Source: Thamnidium elegans | Lineage: Eukaryota; Mucoromycota; Mucoromycetes; Mucorales; Mucoraceae | Direction: 5' to 3' | Length of the DNA: 64,000 nt | Assembly: GCA_025201345.1 (NCBI GenBank) | Contig: JAIXMG010000005.1 | Location: forward strand, 248,001 to 312,000 | Shown here: positions 11,348-22,428 of the stretch, one piece after another | Layout: each line of letters opens with the position of its first letter | How positions within the stretch are numbered: position 1 is the first letter of the stretch | Position numbers and translations under genes: made by a program | Notes under the pieces: model-generated | What the model saw: the letters and a program-made list of their open reading frames with translations, nothing else | Databases searched by the model: none | What the model was told of the DNA's origin: nothing

Positions 11348-12448
11348 ATGGTATTTCATATTGAAAAGTTTCCCGATGTTGTGTTGGAGGAGTTGGCTTA
11401 CATCTTGGAGCCTAAAGATTTACTTGAGCTTTCATTAACGTCCAAGTCGCTTTATCAAATATTTATGGATAACGGTCTTTGGAGAAGGTAAAAATGACAG
11501 GTCAAACAGAGAAAAATGTGTGTGTTTTCTCGGTTTACAATGATGTAAGGCTTCATAAAAACTGACGCAATTCTTTATCTAGTAAAACCATTCATGACTT
11601 TGGAGACTTGTTCCAAATCTATACCATCTTTTCAACAGCCACAGGTTTCTCATTAGACCCAACCTTAACTGTAAAGTTCACACAAGAACCTCAAAACTGG
11701 CGTCAGTATTATATTCAAAAGAACAAGTCGGTTTCAGAAAATGATACAGCATTAATGGATCAAGCGGATACAGAATATGCTAACGCTCAACAACATTTAG
11801 AAACTTTCCAACAAGAAGGAAATGTAGAGGTGTTGGTGCAAGTAGCTTCTAAAATGATGTGGATTTTAGATGTGTTCCCTACGCATGCTGGATGTTATTA
11901 TATTTTGGCGTTTATTTTGTTTGTGTTGAATAAACTTGAAGAAGCAGCTATTCTTTTACAGATGGGACGTGCAGCTGATCCTGGATTTGAGCCTATTGAT
12001 GGTAAAAGTTACAAAAGAGAAATATATATAAAAAAAAAATTGACGATTATTGTTTTATTTTATTTTAGCTTTGGAGGAGGAAATTGAACGTATTGCAAGT
12101 GGATATAAGGGAGAAGAAGAACTTTTAACAGCAGATAATCAATTATCTGAAGCGTTACATCAAGTTCTTGTTGAAGTATTTAATAAATTCGATCAAGATC
12201 AAGACGGAGCATTAAATGCTAAAGAATTGGACAGTTTTATTTTTACAACAAATGGAGCTCACCCACCTCCCGCCTTTTTACGTCAAATGGGGTTAAGATT
12301 TGGAGCTAATAAGAGAGGATGGTTATCACAGGAAGGATTTTTAGCTTTTTATTTAGAACAAACATTAGATGATCCGTCAGAAACTAGAAATGATTTAGGT
12401 GTTCATGGTTATGATTCTCAAACATTAAAACAAAAGATGGAAGAATAA
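11348..12448 (+). CDS. F-box-like N-terminus with helical repeats and an EF-hand
   Basis: The exons are 11348-11487, 11583-12001 and 12069-12448 (312 aa). The first exon has an F-box-like pattern (FPDVVLEELAYILEPKDLLE, then LTSKSLYQIF). The middle looks like TPR-type helices (AGCYYILAFILFVLNKLEEA). A canonical EF-hand loop follows (DQDQDGALNAKE) and then a second, degenerate one (NKRGWLSQEGFLAFYLE). The combination suggests a calcium-responsive adaptor, perhaps for an SCF ubiquitin ligase; this is inference from domains only. Its stop lies 6 bp from the stop of the convergent kinase gene. Confidence 0.75.
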
Positions 12449-12454
12449 AAAAAT

Positions 12455-13559
12455 TTAGATAGTTTGTATCCATGGCATATTTAATAAATCTTGTATTGTT
12501 ATTCTTTCTTGACTGTTGGGATTTAACATGGCATAAAGTAATAAACGCGGCTCTACGTCCAGTTTGTTAAATGGGTCGTAGGTTGTTAAAGGTCGTTTAC
12601 GTAAATAGATGGGGTAGTTAATATCGTCCAGTTGCGCGGATCCAAATGGTACGCCGTCAAATCTCATGCAGAAAAATATAATACCGGCTGCCCAGACATC
12701 GACGGGTGCGGCCCAGTACCCTTGGTCTTGAAATATCTCAGGAGCCATGTACGGTGTGGTGCCGCAGATGCCGTCGGATAATCGACTGTGGTCTTGCCAT
12801 GCAACTCGAAAAACGTCGGCAGAACCAAAATCAGCGATACGTAGTGTACTGTCTTTACCAATAAGTAAATTCTCTGGTTTTAAATCTCGGTGTGCTACAC
12901 CAAGTGAGTGCAAGTAATCTAATCCTGTTAGTAATTGTTTGAAATAAGAGTTTATTTCGTCTAATTGCATCCTTCCTTGTTTAATTAGCGAATACATATC
13001 GCCCTCCGGGCACTAATATGGTATTTTAGTTTATTTACATGTAAATATACGTATATATACGTACATATTCCATAACAATACAGTATCTCGTATGATCTTC
13101 ATCGACTCTAACAAAATCCAAAGTCTCTATGATATTGGGATGCTTTAATGCCGAAGAAATGCAAAACTCGCTTGCTAATGCCTTCATATAGGCAGCTAAA
13201 GGCTCTCTTCGTTTCTTTTTTCGAAATATTTTGACGGCAAATGTATCCAAATCTCGTTGAATTAACTGAACTGTAGCAGAGACACCTTCACCGATTTTTT
13301 TGTTGATCAAGTCACCGTACATGCTAAGGTAGCGTGCATCTTCTTCGTACGTCGGTGGTGTATCATTGAATTGTAATTTGGAAAATAGTGTACGTACAAA
13401 GGATTGTTTAGTTTCTTCTTGGTCTGAGTTAGTATCTGAGGTCTCGTCTTCGGGGTCGTCGAATTGATCAAGGTAGATTTTCTTGTATTCTTTGCGGTGG
13501 GTTGGTTCAATAAAGCGTTTATGGATTTCTTGTGGTACAAATGAAAATGTCTCCTTCAT
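12455..13559 (-). CDS. HAL/NPR-type Ser/Thr protein kinase
   Basis: The exons are 13559-13065 and 13012-12455 (350 aa). The kinase domain begins at about residue 83: IGEGVSATVQLIQR, FAVKIFRKKKR with the ATP lysine, HRDLKPENLLI, ADFGSADVF, GTTPYMAPEIF, then PWIQTI at the end. The VAWQDHSRLSDGICG insert before the activation segment and the YCPEGDMYSLI hinge fit the fungal HAL4/HAL5/NPR1 group, which controls plasma-membrane transporters and ion homeostasis. The N-terminal region is short (about 80 residues) and acidic compared with yeast members. The gene diverges from the dynactin p25 gene with 193 bp between starts. Confidence 0.85.
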
Positions 13560-13752
13560 TGTGTTTTTTTTTCTTTATTATTTGAAAAAGTAAAGAGAGA
13601 AATGGGGATTTATTTTTTTGTGTGTCTGTGCATATTTAAAAAGAGGGGGGTGGATGAAGGGGGTTTGATATAATTTATTTTACCGTCGGGGACAAATTAC
13701 TTTTTGTTTGTTTCCTCTCTACTCTTATAAACAAATTTTTTTAAACAAAAAG

Positions 13753-14567
13753 ATGGAGGCACCTATTAAACATTATAACCGTGCTGAATATATTGAAACA
13801 GTAAACAACAATACCCACCTTTTAAAAGCTTGTTGTTTAAACTTTATGTTTAGGATACAGGAAATAAAGTTAGTAGAAAATCAGTTATTTGTGGAAGTCA
13901 AAATATTATTCTTGGTGGAAAAGTAAAAAAAAAAAAGCTCATCTCTACAAAAACTTATTTAATGTTGACCCTTATATTTAAAATAGACCATTATTCAAAC
14001 TGATTGCGTTATTCGAGGTGATTTAAGAAGAACAGGTGGTGGACACGCTGTAGTTATTGCTATTGGTAGATATTGTTTACTTTCGCAAAGTTCGATTATT
14101 AGACCACCTTATAAAACATATAAAGGGTAAAAAAAAAAAGTTTTGTATTGGTGTTGCTATGGTAACTAATACAATTTAAAAAATAGTATATTCAGTTACT
14201 ATCCTATGAAGATTGGAGATCATGTGACTATTGGAGAAGGAAGTATTGTAGAGGCAGCGACTATTGGATCACACGTTAATATTGGAAAGAATTGTATCAT
14301 TGTAAGGCAAAAGAGAAGAGAGAGAGAGAGAGAAAGAGGGGAAGGTTAATATGAGTTTTTTTTTTTGTGTAGGGACGATTTGCAATTATCAAGGATTGCT
14401 GTTGTATTGCAGATAATACGATTATTCCACCAAATACAGTTGTACCTTCATTTAGTGTATATTCTGGTTCACCAGGAAAATATCAAGATGAATTACCAGA
14501 GTGTACACAAGAACTTTATGAAAACAAGACCAAAGATTATTATGCAAAATTTACACCAAAAGACTAG
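13753..14567 (+). CDS. DCTN5: Dynactin subunit 5 (p25)
   Basis: The exons are 13753-13800, 13854-13922, 13987-14126, 14187-14301 and 14373-14567 (188 aa). The assembled protein shows the p25 pattern: EYIET then [36 protein letters not shown], hexapeptide turns [39 protein letters not shown], and the diagnostic [16 protein letters not shown]. It is a left-handed beta-helix protein of the dynactin pointed-end complex, helping select cargo such as endosomes for dynein. Five small exons were needed; phases agree throughout. Confidence 0.93.
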
Positions 14568-14827
14568 AAAAAAAAACAAATACCCCTTTTCTTTGCAGTA
14601 AAATTTTAATTTCACCTGTCATTTATACGCAATAAAAAAAAATGACCCCACAATACCTATTTTTTTTTTTTTTACAAACAAACTTTATTGTTTGGAAACT
14701 CGATCAAGTAACTTGAATGTCATATACCTAGGGCTTTTTTTTTTTTCCTCTCTAATATATATATGTGTGTAGATATTTATTTTTTATTTATTTTTTCTAA
14801 TAGAGTTCTCTCTTTTTTAAGTAAAAA

Positions 14828-17620
14828 ATGAAGTTATTGGCCATTATTAGTTGGCTTTTATTATGCCAACTGGTAAAACCGCTCGAGAACACATTTGTTA
14901 TTGAATTCGAAAGACCTATACAATCCTTTGCGAGCAAACGACACGTACTTAACAAGCGCTCGATATTTTACCAACAATTAGATACCTATAATATCAGTTA
15001 TCATGTTCGACACGAGTACAATGTCATCAACGCGGTCTCTGTAGAGTTCAAAACTCGAAACGATTCAAAGTTATTTTTTCAAAAGGCTTTAGGAGTGAAA
15101 CGAGCATGGCCAGTGGTAAATATAACTTTTTTTTTTTTTAAATAAGAAAAATATTTTAATTTTTTTATGATAGAATAACGTAGCAAAGCCCACAGTATAT
15201 TTAAAACAAGCAGATACAAATGATAATATACCTTCCTTGTTCGGTATTTATAATGCAACAGGAATTACTAGAGTAAGAGAAGAATTAGGGTAAGAAAAAT
15301 AAAATAAAAAATGAAGTATATATATTCTGATTTTATTTATTTTTTTGTAGCATTACGGGACAAGGTATTAAAGTAGGAATCATCGATACAGGCGTAGACT
15401 ATATGCACCCCGGTCTAGGCGGCTGCTTCGGTCCCAACTGTCGTGTAGCGTACGGCCATGATTTTGTCGGCGACGCTTATACTGGAGAGAATAAAGCTAT
15501 ACCCGACGACGACCCACGCGACACATGTAACGGACATGGTACGCACGTTACTGGCATTATCGGAGCTCAAGACGACCAATTTACAGGTATCGCACCTCAA
15601 GTTACGTTTGGAGCGTACCGTATCTTTGGATGTGAGGGAAGTAGTACAGATGATGTGATTATGAAGGCAATGGAGATGGCGTATACCGACGGTATGGATA
15701 TTATTAACCTATCATTGGGGGACGTGGGGTGGCCTGAATCTCCTGCTTCTCTGTTGGCGGATGCGTTAGCTTTAAAGGGAATGATTGTTTGTGCTGCAGC
15801 TGGGAATGAAGGTGATAGAGGAATATTTGAAGTAGGTGCGCCATCACTAGGGAAACATGCTTTGTCGGTTGCTAGTATTGATAATACGCATGTTCTTTCG
15901 CATACGATTAAAATAGCGGATTTGACAATTGGTAAAATAATTAAGTTTTTAATTGGTTTTTATATTTGGTTCTAAATTTTATATTTTATTTTTTTTTAAA
16001 AAAAAAGGGTATACTACGGCGTCAGGATCTATATTTAATATTAGTTCAGCTTATTTGATTTCTTCCAGTCAAGACTTTTTAGCTGATAACGACGGATGCG
16101 AACCCTTAGACATTGACGCACGAGGAAAAGTGGTCTTGATGAACCGTGGTGGTTGCATGTTTACGAAAAAGATATTGCACGCAGAGCAAGTAGGTGCTAT
16201 TGGTGTACTTATTTACAACAACAATCCAGGACCTGTGACACCTTCTGTACCAGCAAACTCAGTTCATATTGATTACGGTGGGATCTCGAAAGAAGACGGG
16301 TACAATTTATTCCACTTGCTTCAAAAGAAATCGGATAGTAAAGCAAGCTTTTTAGAAGTCGATCAAAGTTTTCCGGTACCTACTGCTGGGTCGATTAGCT
16401 CCTTTAGTTCGTGGGGTTTAGGTCCTGATTTAAGCTTGAAACCGGATTTGAGCGCACCTGGTGGACAGATTTATTCAACTTTTCCTGTGGCGCTCGGTGG
16501 GTATGCTACGCTCAGTGGTACGAGTATGGCAAGTCCCTATGTAGCTGGTGTTGTGGCGTTACTGCAGCAGTCCAGAGGTGGTAATCGAAGTATCGGTGTA
16601 GATGAAGTTCGAACCATGCTGATTAATAATGGGCACCCGTTTAATTTGTTTGGAACTGACGCTTTGGAGTCTGTTGCTAGACAAGGGTCTGGATTGATTG
16701 ATGTGTATCAAGCCGTTAGGTCCAATACGGTTGTTTCTCCAGAACAAATTCGATTGAATGATATTGAACATAGTGCAGAGAACTTCGAGTATACTTTTAC
16801 GATTAAGAATAATGGTAGACTTGCTAGTGAGTATAAGATTAGTCATTTGGTAGCGAGTACAGCACAAGGATTTGAACATACGCTTGAGCAAAGTCAAAAT
16901 ATATCGCCTCTGAAAACACCTATTCTGTTATCAGATCATCAAGTAGAGGCGGTCGTCGAAGTACCCGATCAACTGATCTTTGTAAAACCAAATGAAGAGA
17001 CCAATGTCACTGTACGCATTATACCACCTGTGAACTCTAGTCAAGTGCCACCTTCGATTTATTCGGGTTACATTGTTGTGACGAAAAACCAAGCAAGAGA
17101 AGACGTGATTCATGTACCGTATGCTGGCTTTACGTCGAATTTAAATGCGTTGCCTGTACTTATCAAGAATGAGACAATGCCTGCTATCATGAGCCAACGG
17201 GTGAGTGTGCTAACACCAGCGTTACTTTCGTTCCAACTGGCAGAAGCGTCGCCGTTAGTCACGATTACAGCAGTCGATGCAGCAGACGTAAGTCAAGAAT
17301 ACGGGCTTATTCCAGGTGGATACTCTAGGTTTATGGGAAGAAATGTTATTCAAGATGCGGAAGATATGATGATAATGACTTGGTATGGAAATGTTGCAGA
17401 GACACCTGAGCAAGCTTCGTTTGGCGTGGTGCCGCAGAGGGTAGTGGAGGAAGGCAGGATAAAGGCGAGTAATACAGTCGGGTTTGATATGGCGACGATG
17501 GGTATCAAGTTAGCGAAAGGAAGTTATAAGTTGAAGGTCATGGCTTTGCATCCGTTTGGAAATCCTGATAATGATGGCGATTATGATGTTTGGGTGTCAC
17601 CTGAAATATTTTTAGATTAG
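14828..17620 (+). CDS. Secreted subtilisin-like serine protease (S8) with PA domain
   Basis: The exons are 14828-15115, 15174-15289, 15351-15931 and 16008-17620 (865 aa). A signal peptide (LLAIISWLLLCQLVKP) and an inhibitor-like propeptide (residues about 20-100) precede the catalytic domain. The triad is visible: Asp in GIIDTGVDYMHP, His in CNGHGTHVTGIIG, Ser in SGTSMASPYVAGV. The oxyanion Asn is in AAAGNEGD. A protease-associated domain is inserted (GKVVLMNRGGCMFTKK), and a beta-rich Fn3-like C-terminal region follows (residues about 480-865). This is the Vpr/minor extracellular protease-like architecture. The role is probably nutrient acquisition or wall remodelling outside the cell. Confidence 0.92.
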
Positions 17621-17947
17621 AGTGTATTATACAATAAATAAAATTAATGCTAATTGCTGAGTTACTAAAAAAAAAAATGCTTTGAAAAAAATATAAAGAG
17701 GCGATGAATAAGGCACGAGTTATGGAAACAAAAAGGACAACTTTATAGCTCCCTTTCAATTGAAACAAAGTGACCTTATATAAAACTAACAACATAATTT
17801 TTTAAATAGCGGATAAATGTGCGTACAAAATCAAGGTTAAACCGACGTCATTAAATACCACAGACACCACCAGATATAAAAGACCTTTTTTAAATTTTAA
17901 AACCCCCTTTTTTTTTCTCTCTTTACTATATAAAAAAAAAAAAAAAG

Positions 17948-20739
17948 ATGACTTCATCTAATTTAGCATTTGAACTATTTACTTTACCAACTCAAGTAGA
18001 CAATGGAGCGTTTTGGACAAACTTGAAAGAAACGAATTTTTTTATTCTGCAGCAAGCAAAGACACAAAAGAATGGACTTATGAGAAGTGTGCTGGGCACC
18101 TTACAAAATGTGTAAAGCATATCTCTTCGATACCTTGTGTATTACATACTTACTTTTATTTATTGTAGATTGGATACAAAGCAATCACCTTATCGTATAT
18201 TATTTAGACGTGCCAGTGGATCTAGCTTTTTACAAGTGGCAGTAGCTGAAACAGAAAAAAAAGCAGAAGTTGTATGGGCTTGGATCGAAAGTAAGATTTT
18301 TATTGGCATACAAATAAAAAAAAAGTTGCTAATATATTTTCTTTTTAAAAAAAAAAATAGGTAACTTGTCAACTTTACTTGATAGCTTAGAAAATGATGA
18401 AAGAGAACCATTTGTTGTAACAAAGATAAACTCGATTGTTACACGCAGAGGTTAACCTAAAAAAAAAAATTGTATGTGTGAATGCTTTTTTTTTTTAACC
18501 CACTTGTTTTTTTTTAAAAAAAATATATATAGACTCTGGTACGGATGAAATTTCTACAGATGAAAAAGTTAGAAAGGCTTCTAGAAGTTTTCGACAAACG
18601 TTTGATGTATCACCTTCCGAAAGACTTGTGAATTGTAAAAAAAAAGAAGAGAGAGAATGTATTTTTAACAAAAAAAGAGATATACCAACTTTTTCTATTT
18701 ATAGATTATTCAAGCGCGTATCATACCAACCGATTTACGAGCCAAGGTTGGCTTTACATTAGTGAAAACTATCTTGCATTTTATTCTTTTTTACTTGGTT
18801 ATGAAACCAAATTGTTAATTGAATTAAAGGACATTCAAGATATTAAAAAGGAAAAATCAAAACGAGGTGTGTTTTCTGACGCCATTAAAATCTCCATGAA
18901 GGATAAAAGCGAGGTAAAAAAGAGAGAGAGAAAGAGAGAAAGTATGACTAAATATATACTCTCTTTTTAGCACTTTTTCTCTAATCTTTTTAAAAGAGAT
19001 GAAGTATCAGATATTTTAGTTCAATTGACTGGATTAGCTATGCAACGAGTATTAAAAAGCACAGCATTGGAACATGCACCAGGAAGTGATGTTTCAATTG
19101 ATATCAAGGACAGTGATATTGAAGCAGTGAAGGATAGCGAGATTGCTTCCAACAAGATGGCATCTTTGCCAGCAAACGAAATTCGTAAATTAATGCAACC
19201 GTTAAAGACCAACTTGGCAGCGCAAAAACGAGATGAACGATTTAGAGCCAGATTTCGATTACCCCTTACTGAGCACTTGACATTTGCTATTAGCGCAGTG
19301 CATCCAATCGAAGAAGAAAGCTCAACAGATGCTAATGAAAGAAAAGTGACAGAGTATAATGGAATCGTTAGCTTATCAGAGGCTTACCTTACGTTTAATT
19401 CGGTAGATCAAGGTCGATATTTTGAAATTGTTATGCCGCTTTATACTATTCGACGTGTAGAGAAATTAGTTGATAAGGTTCATTCATTTTCTATCAAGAT
19501 TGTGAATTGGCATCAAGCAGAATCTATTTATTATTTAAATGTGTAAGTTTTGTATGTGTGTGTGTGTAAAAGGAAGGAGAGGGGAGGATACTTATATAAA
19601 TTTTTTTTTCAGGAACGAAAAGGAGTATGAAAACTTTTCAGCTACATTAACAAGTAATTTACGTAATCAAATCAAGCACATGAAAATGATGAAACAGTTT
19701 TTAACTACTTGTCCATCTGAAGCTGTTGTAGCAGACAAATCGTTAGAAGAAATGAATTTGATTCCAGGTGGACTTGGGTTATTATTTGAGTTTCCTGGTG
19801 ATCCCAAAAAGCTAAAAGAAAAGAGTAAAATGAAGCTGTGGAAAAAGTACTTTAACGGTAAATAATTCTTGCGTACAAATATATAGATAAAAAGTTAACT
19901 TATAATTTGTATATATTAGAGTATGGAAGAAATTTAACTATTTCAAAGACTCCTCGTTTCGCTAAATTGATTCGAGTCGGATTGCCTAACCGATTACGTG
20001 GAGAGATTTGGGAAATTTGCTCTGGTGCAATTTTTGAAAGGTTTATGAATCAAGGATTATACGATCGTATCTTGGAAGAAAATAAGAATCGAAATTCGCT
20101 TAGTTTAGAAGAGATTGAAAAGGATTTAAATAGGTCTTTACCAGAGTATAAAGCGTATCAACAAGAAGAAGGTATTGATAGTTTAAGAAGAGTATTAAGT
20201 GCTTATTCTTGGAAGGATCCTGAGTTGGGGTATTGTCAAGCTATGAATATTGTTACCTCTGCTCTCCTCATGTAAGTGTTTTTGTTATTTTTATAAATTA
20301 TATAAACTTAATTTTTTTTTATATGTAGTTATATGAGTGAGGAACAAGCCTTCTTTACATTAAGCGTATTGTGTGATGATTTGTTACCCGGTTATTACAG
20401 TACGTCCATGTATGGTGCCTTATTGGATCAAATTATTTTTGAACATTTGTTGGAAAAGACAATGCCCAAGTTGCATGCCCATTTTAAGGAAACGGATATT
20501 CAACTTTCAGTTGCTTGTTTACCCTGGTTCCTTAGTCTTTATATTAACTCGATGCCACTGTTATTTGCTTTCCGGGTATTGGATTGTTTCTTTATGGAAG
20601 GACCTAAAGTGTTATTTCAAATTGGGTAATTTTTAATTTTATTATTATTGCTTATACATGTTTATTGATTTTTTTTTTTGTAATTAGGCTTGGTAAGAAT
20701 CATGTATTAAACATGTATTATTCTAGTTGTTTCTTAATC

Positions 20740-20770
<31 letters not shown>

Positions 20771-22286
20771 GCTATTCTTAAAATTAACGGAGATGAATTA
20801 TTGCAAGCAACTGATGATGGTGCATTTATGGATATTTTAAAGCAGTACTTTAATAGCCTTGATACACCATTATACCCAAACTCGGATAACCCTAAAGCCA
20901 AGAACTTGACTGTACGTATACATTATTTTGTATTCAACATTGTTTTCTTATACGTTTTATGTAGAGATTTAATGAGCTATTGTTGGTCGCCTATCGTGAG
21001 TTTAGTAATGTGACAGACGAGCTTGTTCGAGAATTAAGACAAACGCATCAATTGAAAGTGGTAGCCGGTATTGAATCGTTTACGAAACGATCCGCGGTAA
21101 GAAACATTGAAAATACGGCAGGATTAGATAAACAAGAATTGGGTATCATTTATGATAAATTCTATAATGTCTTGTACTACAAACAAAAATCGATGGAAAG
21201 AAATGACTCTCGTATGGATATTAAATCGTTTCAATTATTTATTGGATCGTTAGCACCTTGGGCTAAAGTTGAACCAAGTCAAGAGAATCAAGATGAACTT
21301 CAGTTTAAAGTTGCACAAAAGTTTTTTAATCAATTGTTTAAATTATTTGATGTCAATAATACACAAAGTTTAAGTTTAAAGGTAAAAAAAAAAAAAGCGA
21401 GAAAAAGCTAGAACCAAATAGAAAATTAACGCACGTTTTAGGATGTTATTATTGGAATTGGATCTATCTATAAAGGAGATTTGAACTCGCAAATTAAACT
21501 CTTCTTTCAGTTGCACGACGTTGATAAAGACGATTATTTAAACAAGGATGAAGTATTACAGTTATCAGAAACTTTACTTTGGATATTTAGAAATACGTCT
21601 GGTGAAGAACATTTAAATGCAGTTTCTACCTTCCTTCATCACGCATTTGAATACTCGGAAACCAAAGGAGATGATCAATTCTTATCTTTAGGTTCCCTAA
21701 GGTAAAAAAAAAAAAAAAAAAAAAAAAAAGGAAAACAATGATAATATAAAAGGTAACACAAAATATATATAGAATGATTGTTCTTGCCGATGAAGTTTTA
21801 GAAACGTTTTTTGATCATGAGTTTGCAAACACTTTTAAATTGACCGAAAAGGCAACCGAGCAACAGAGAAGTCTTGGTAGAGAAATATTTGACAACTTAC
21901 TTGCTACTGGTACTAAATTAGCTAACAGTACTGGTGTAGTAAGACCTCAGTTATTGAAAGAAAAATCAAGTGAGGTATCTACTATTTCTCCTACTATTAC
22001 TGAAGCGTCTATCTCTACTACTGAATTGGAAGCTACGATTGATGCCATTAAAGAAACTAAATTGGAAAAAAAAGATTTATTACCTATGGTTAATAGTGAT
22101 AGTAAAGAGGATAAACAAGATCAAGTTGCTGCTGCAGTAGCAGAAGAAGAAAAGAAGGGTGAATACGTTTTAGGTGATGATTCTGATAATTATGATTCTG
22201 ATGATGAAGAAGAAGAAGACTTGAGTCCTGATGTATTAGAAGAAGTAGATAGATTATTAAAAGAATATGGCGATGAAGAAGATTAA
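17948..22286 (+). CDS. GRAM-TBC-EF-hand RabGAP (Gyp2/TBC1D8-TBC1D9-like)
   Basis: There are 14 exons: 17948-18111, 18169-18290, 18361-18450, 18533-18634, 18705-18913, 18971-19542, 19613-19857, 19920-20271, 20329-20625, 20688-20692, 20772-20911, 20965-21381, 21442-21701 and 21773-22286 (1162 aa). There are two GRAM-like domains (about residues 145-215 with [15 protein letters not shown], and about 320-400). The TBC domain starts near 500: [16 protein letters not shown], the Arg-finger motif region, [18 protein letters not shown] and [13 protein letters not shown]. An EF-hand ([12 protein letters not shown]) and an acidic tail follow. These proteins switch off Rab GTPases in membrane traffic. 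A 5-nt exon is required to keep frame (listed separately). Confidence 0.9.
20688..20692 (+). other. Five-nucleotide micro-exon of the TBC gene
   Basis: Exon 9 ends in ATT GG at 20625 and the next clear exon begins CT ATT CTT AAA at 20772. Direct joining gives a stop (GGC TAT TCT TAA). Inserting GCTTG, which sits between an AG at 20686-20687 and a GTAAG at 20693, yields IGLAILKIN, the usual continuation of the TBC domain. Flanking introns are 62 and 79 bp. Confidence 0.75.
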
Positions 22287-22428
22287 AATAAATGCTTATT
22301 ACAATGACGAAATAGTAACAGTTTTTGTGTGACTGAGTAACTTTTTTTTTTAGAACTAATAAGAGTTTTTTTTTTCTATTTTATATTACCTTTTCTTTTT
22401 CTTATTAATTTTTTATGCTTGCATAATT

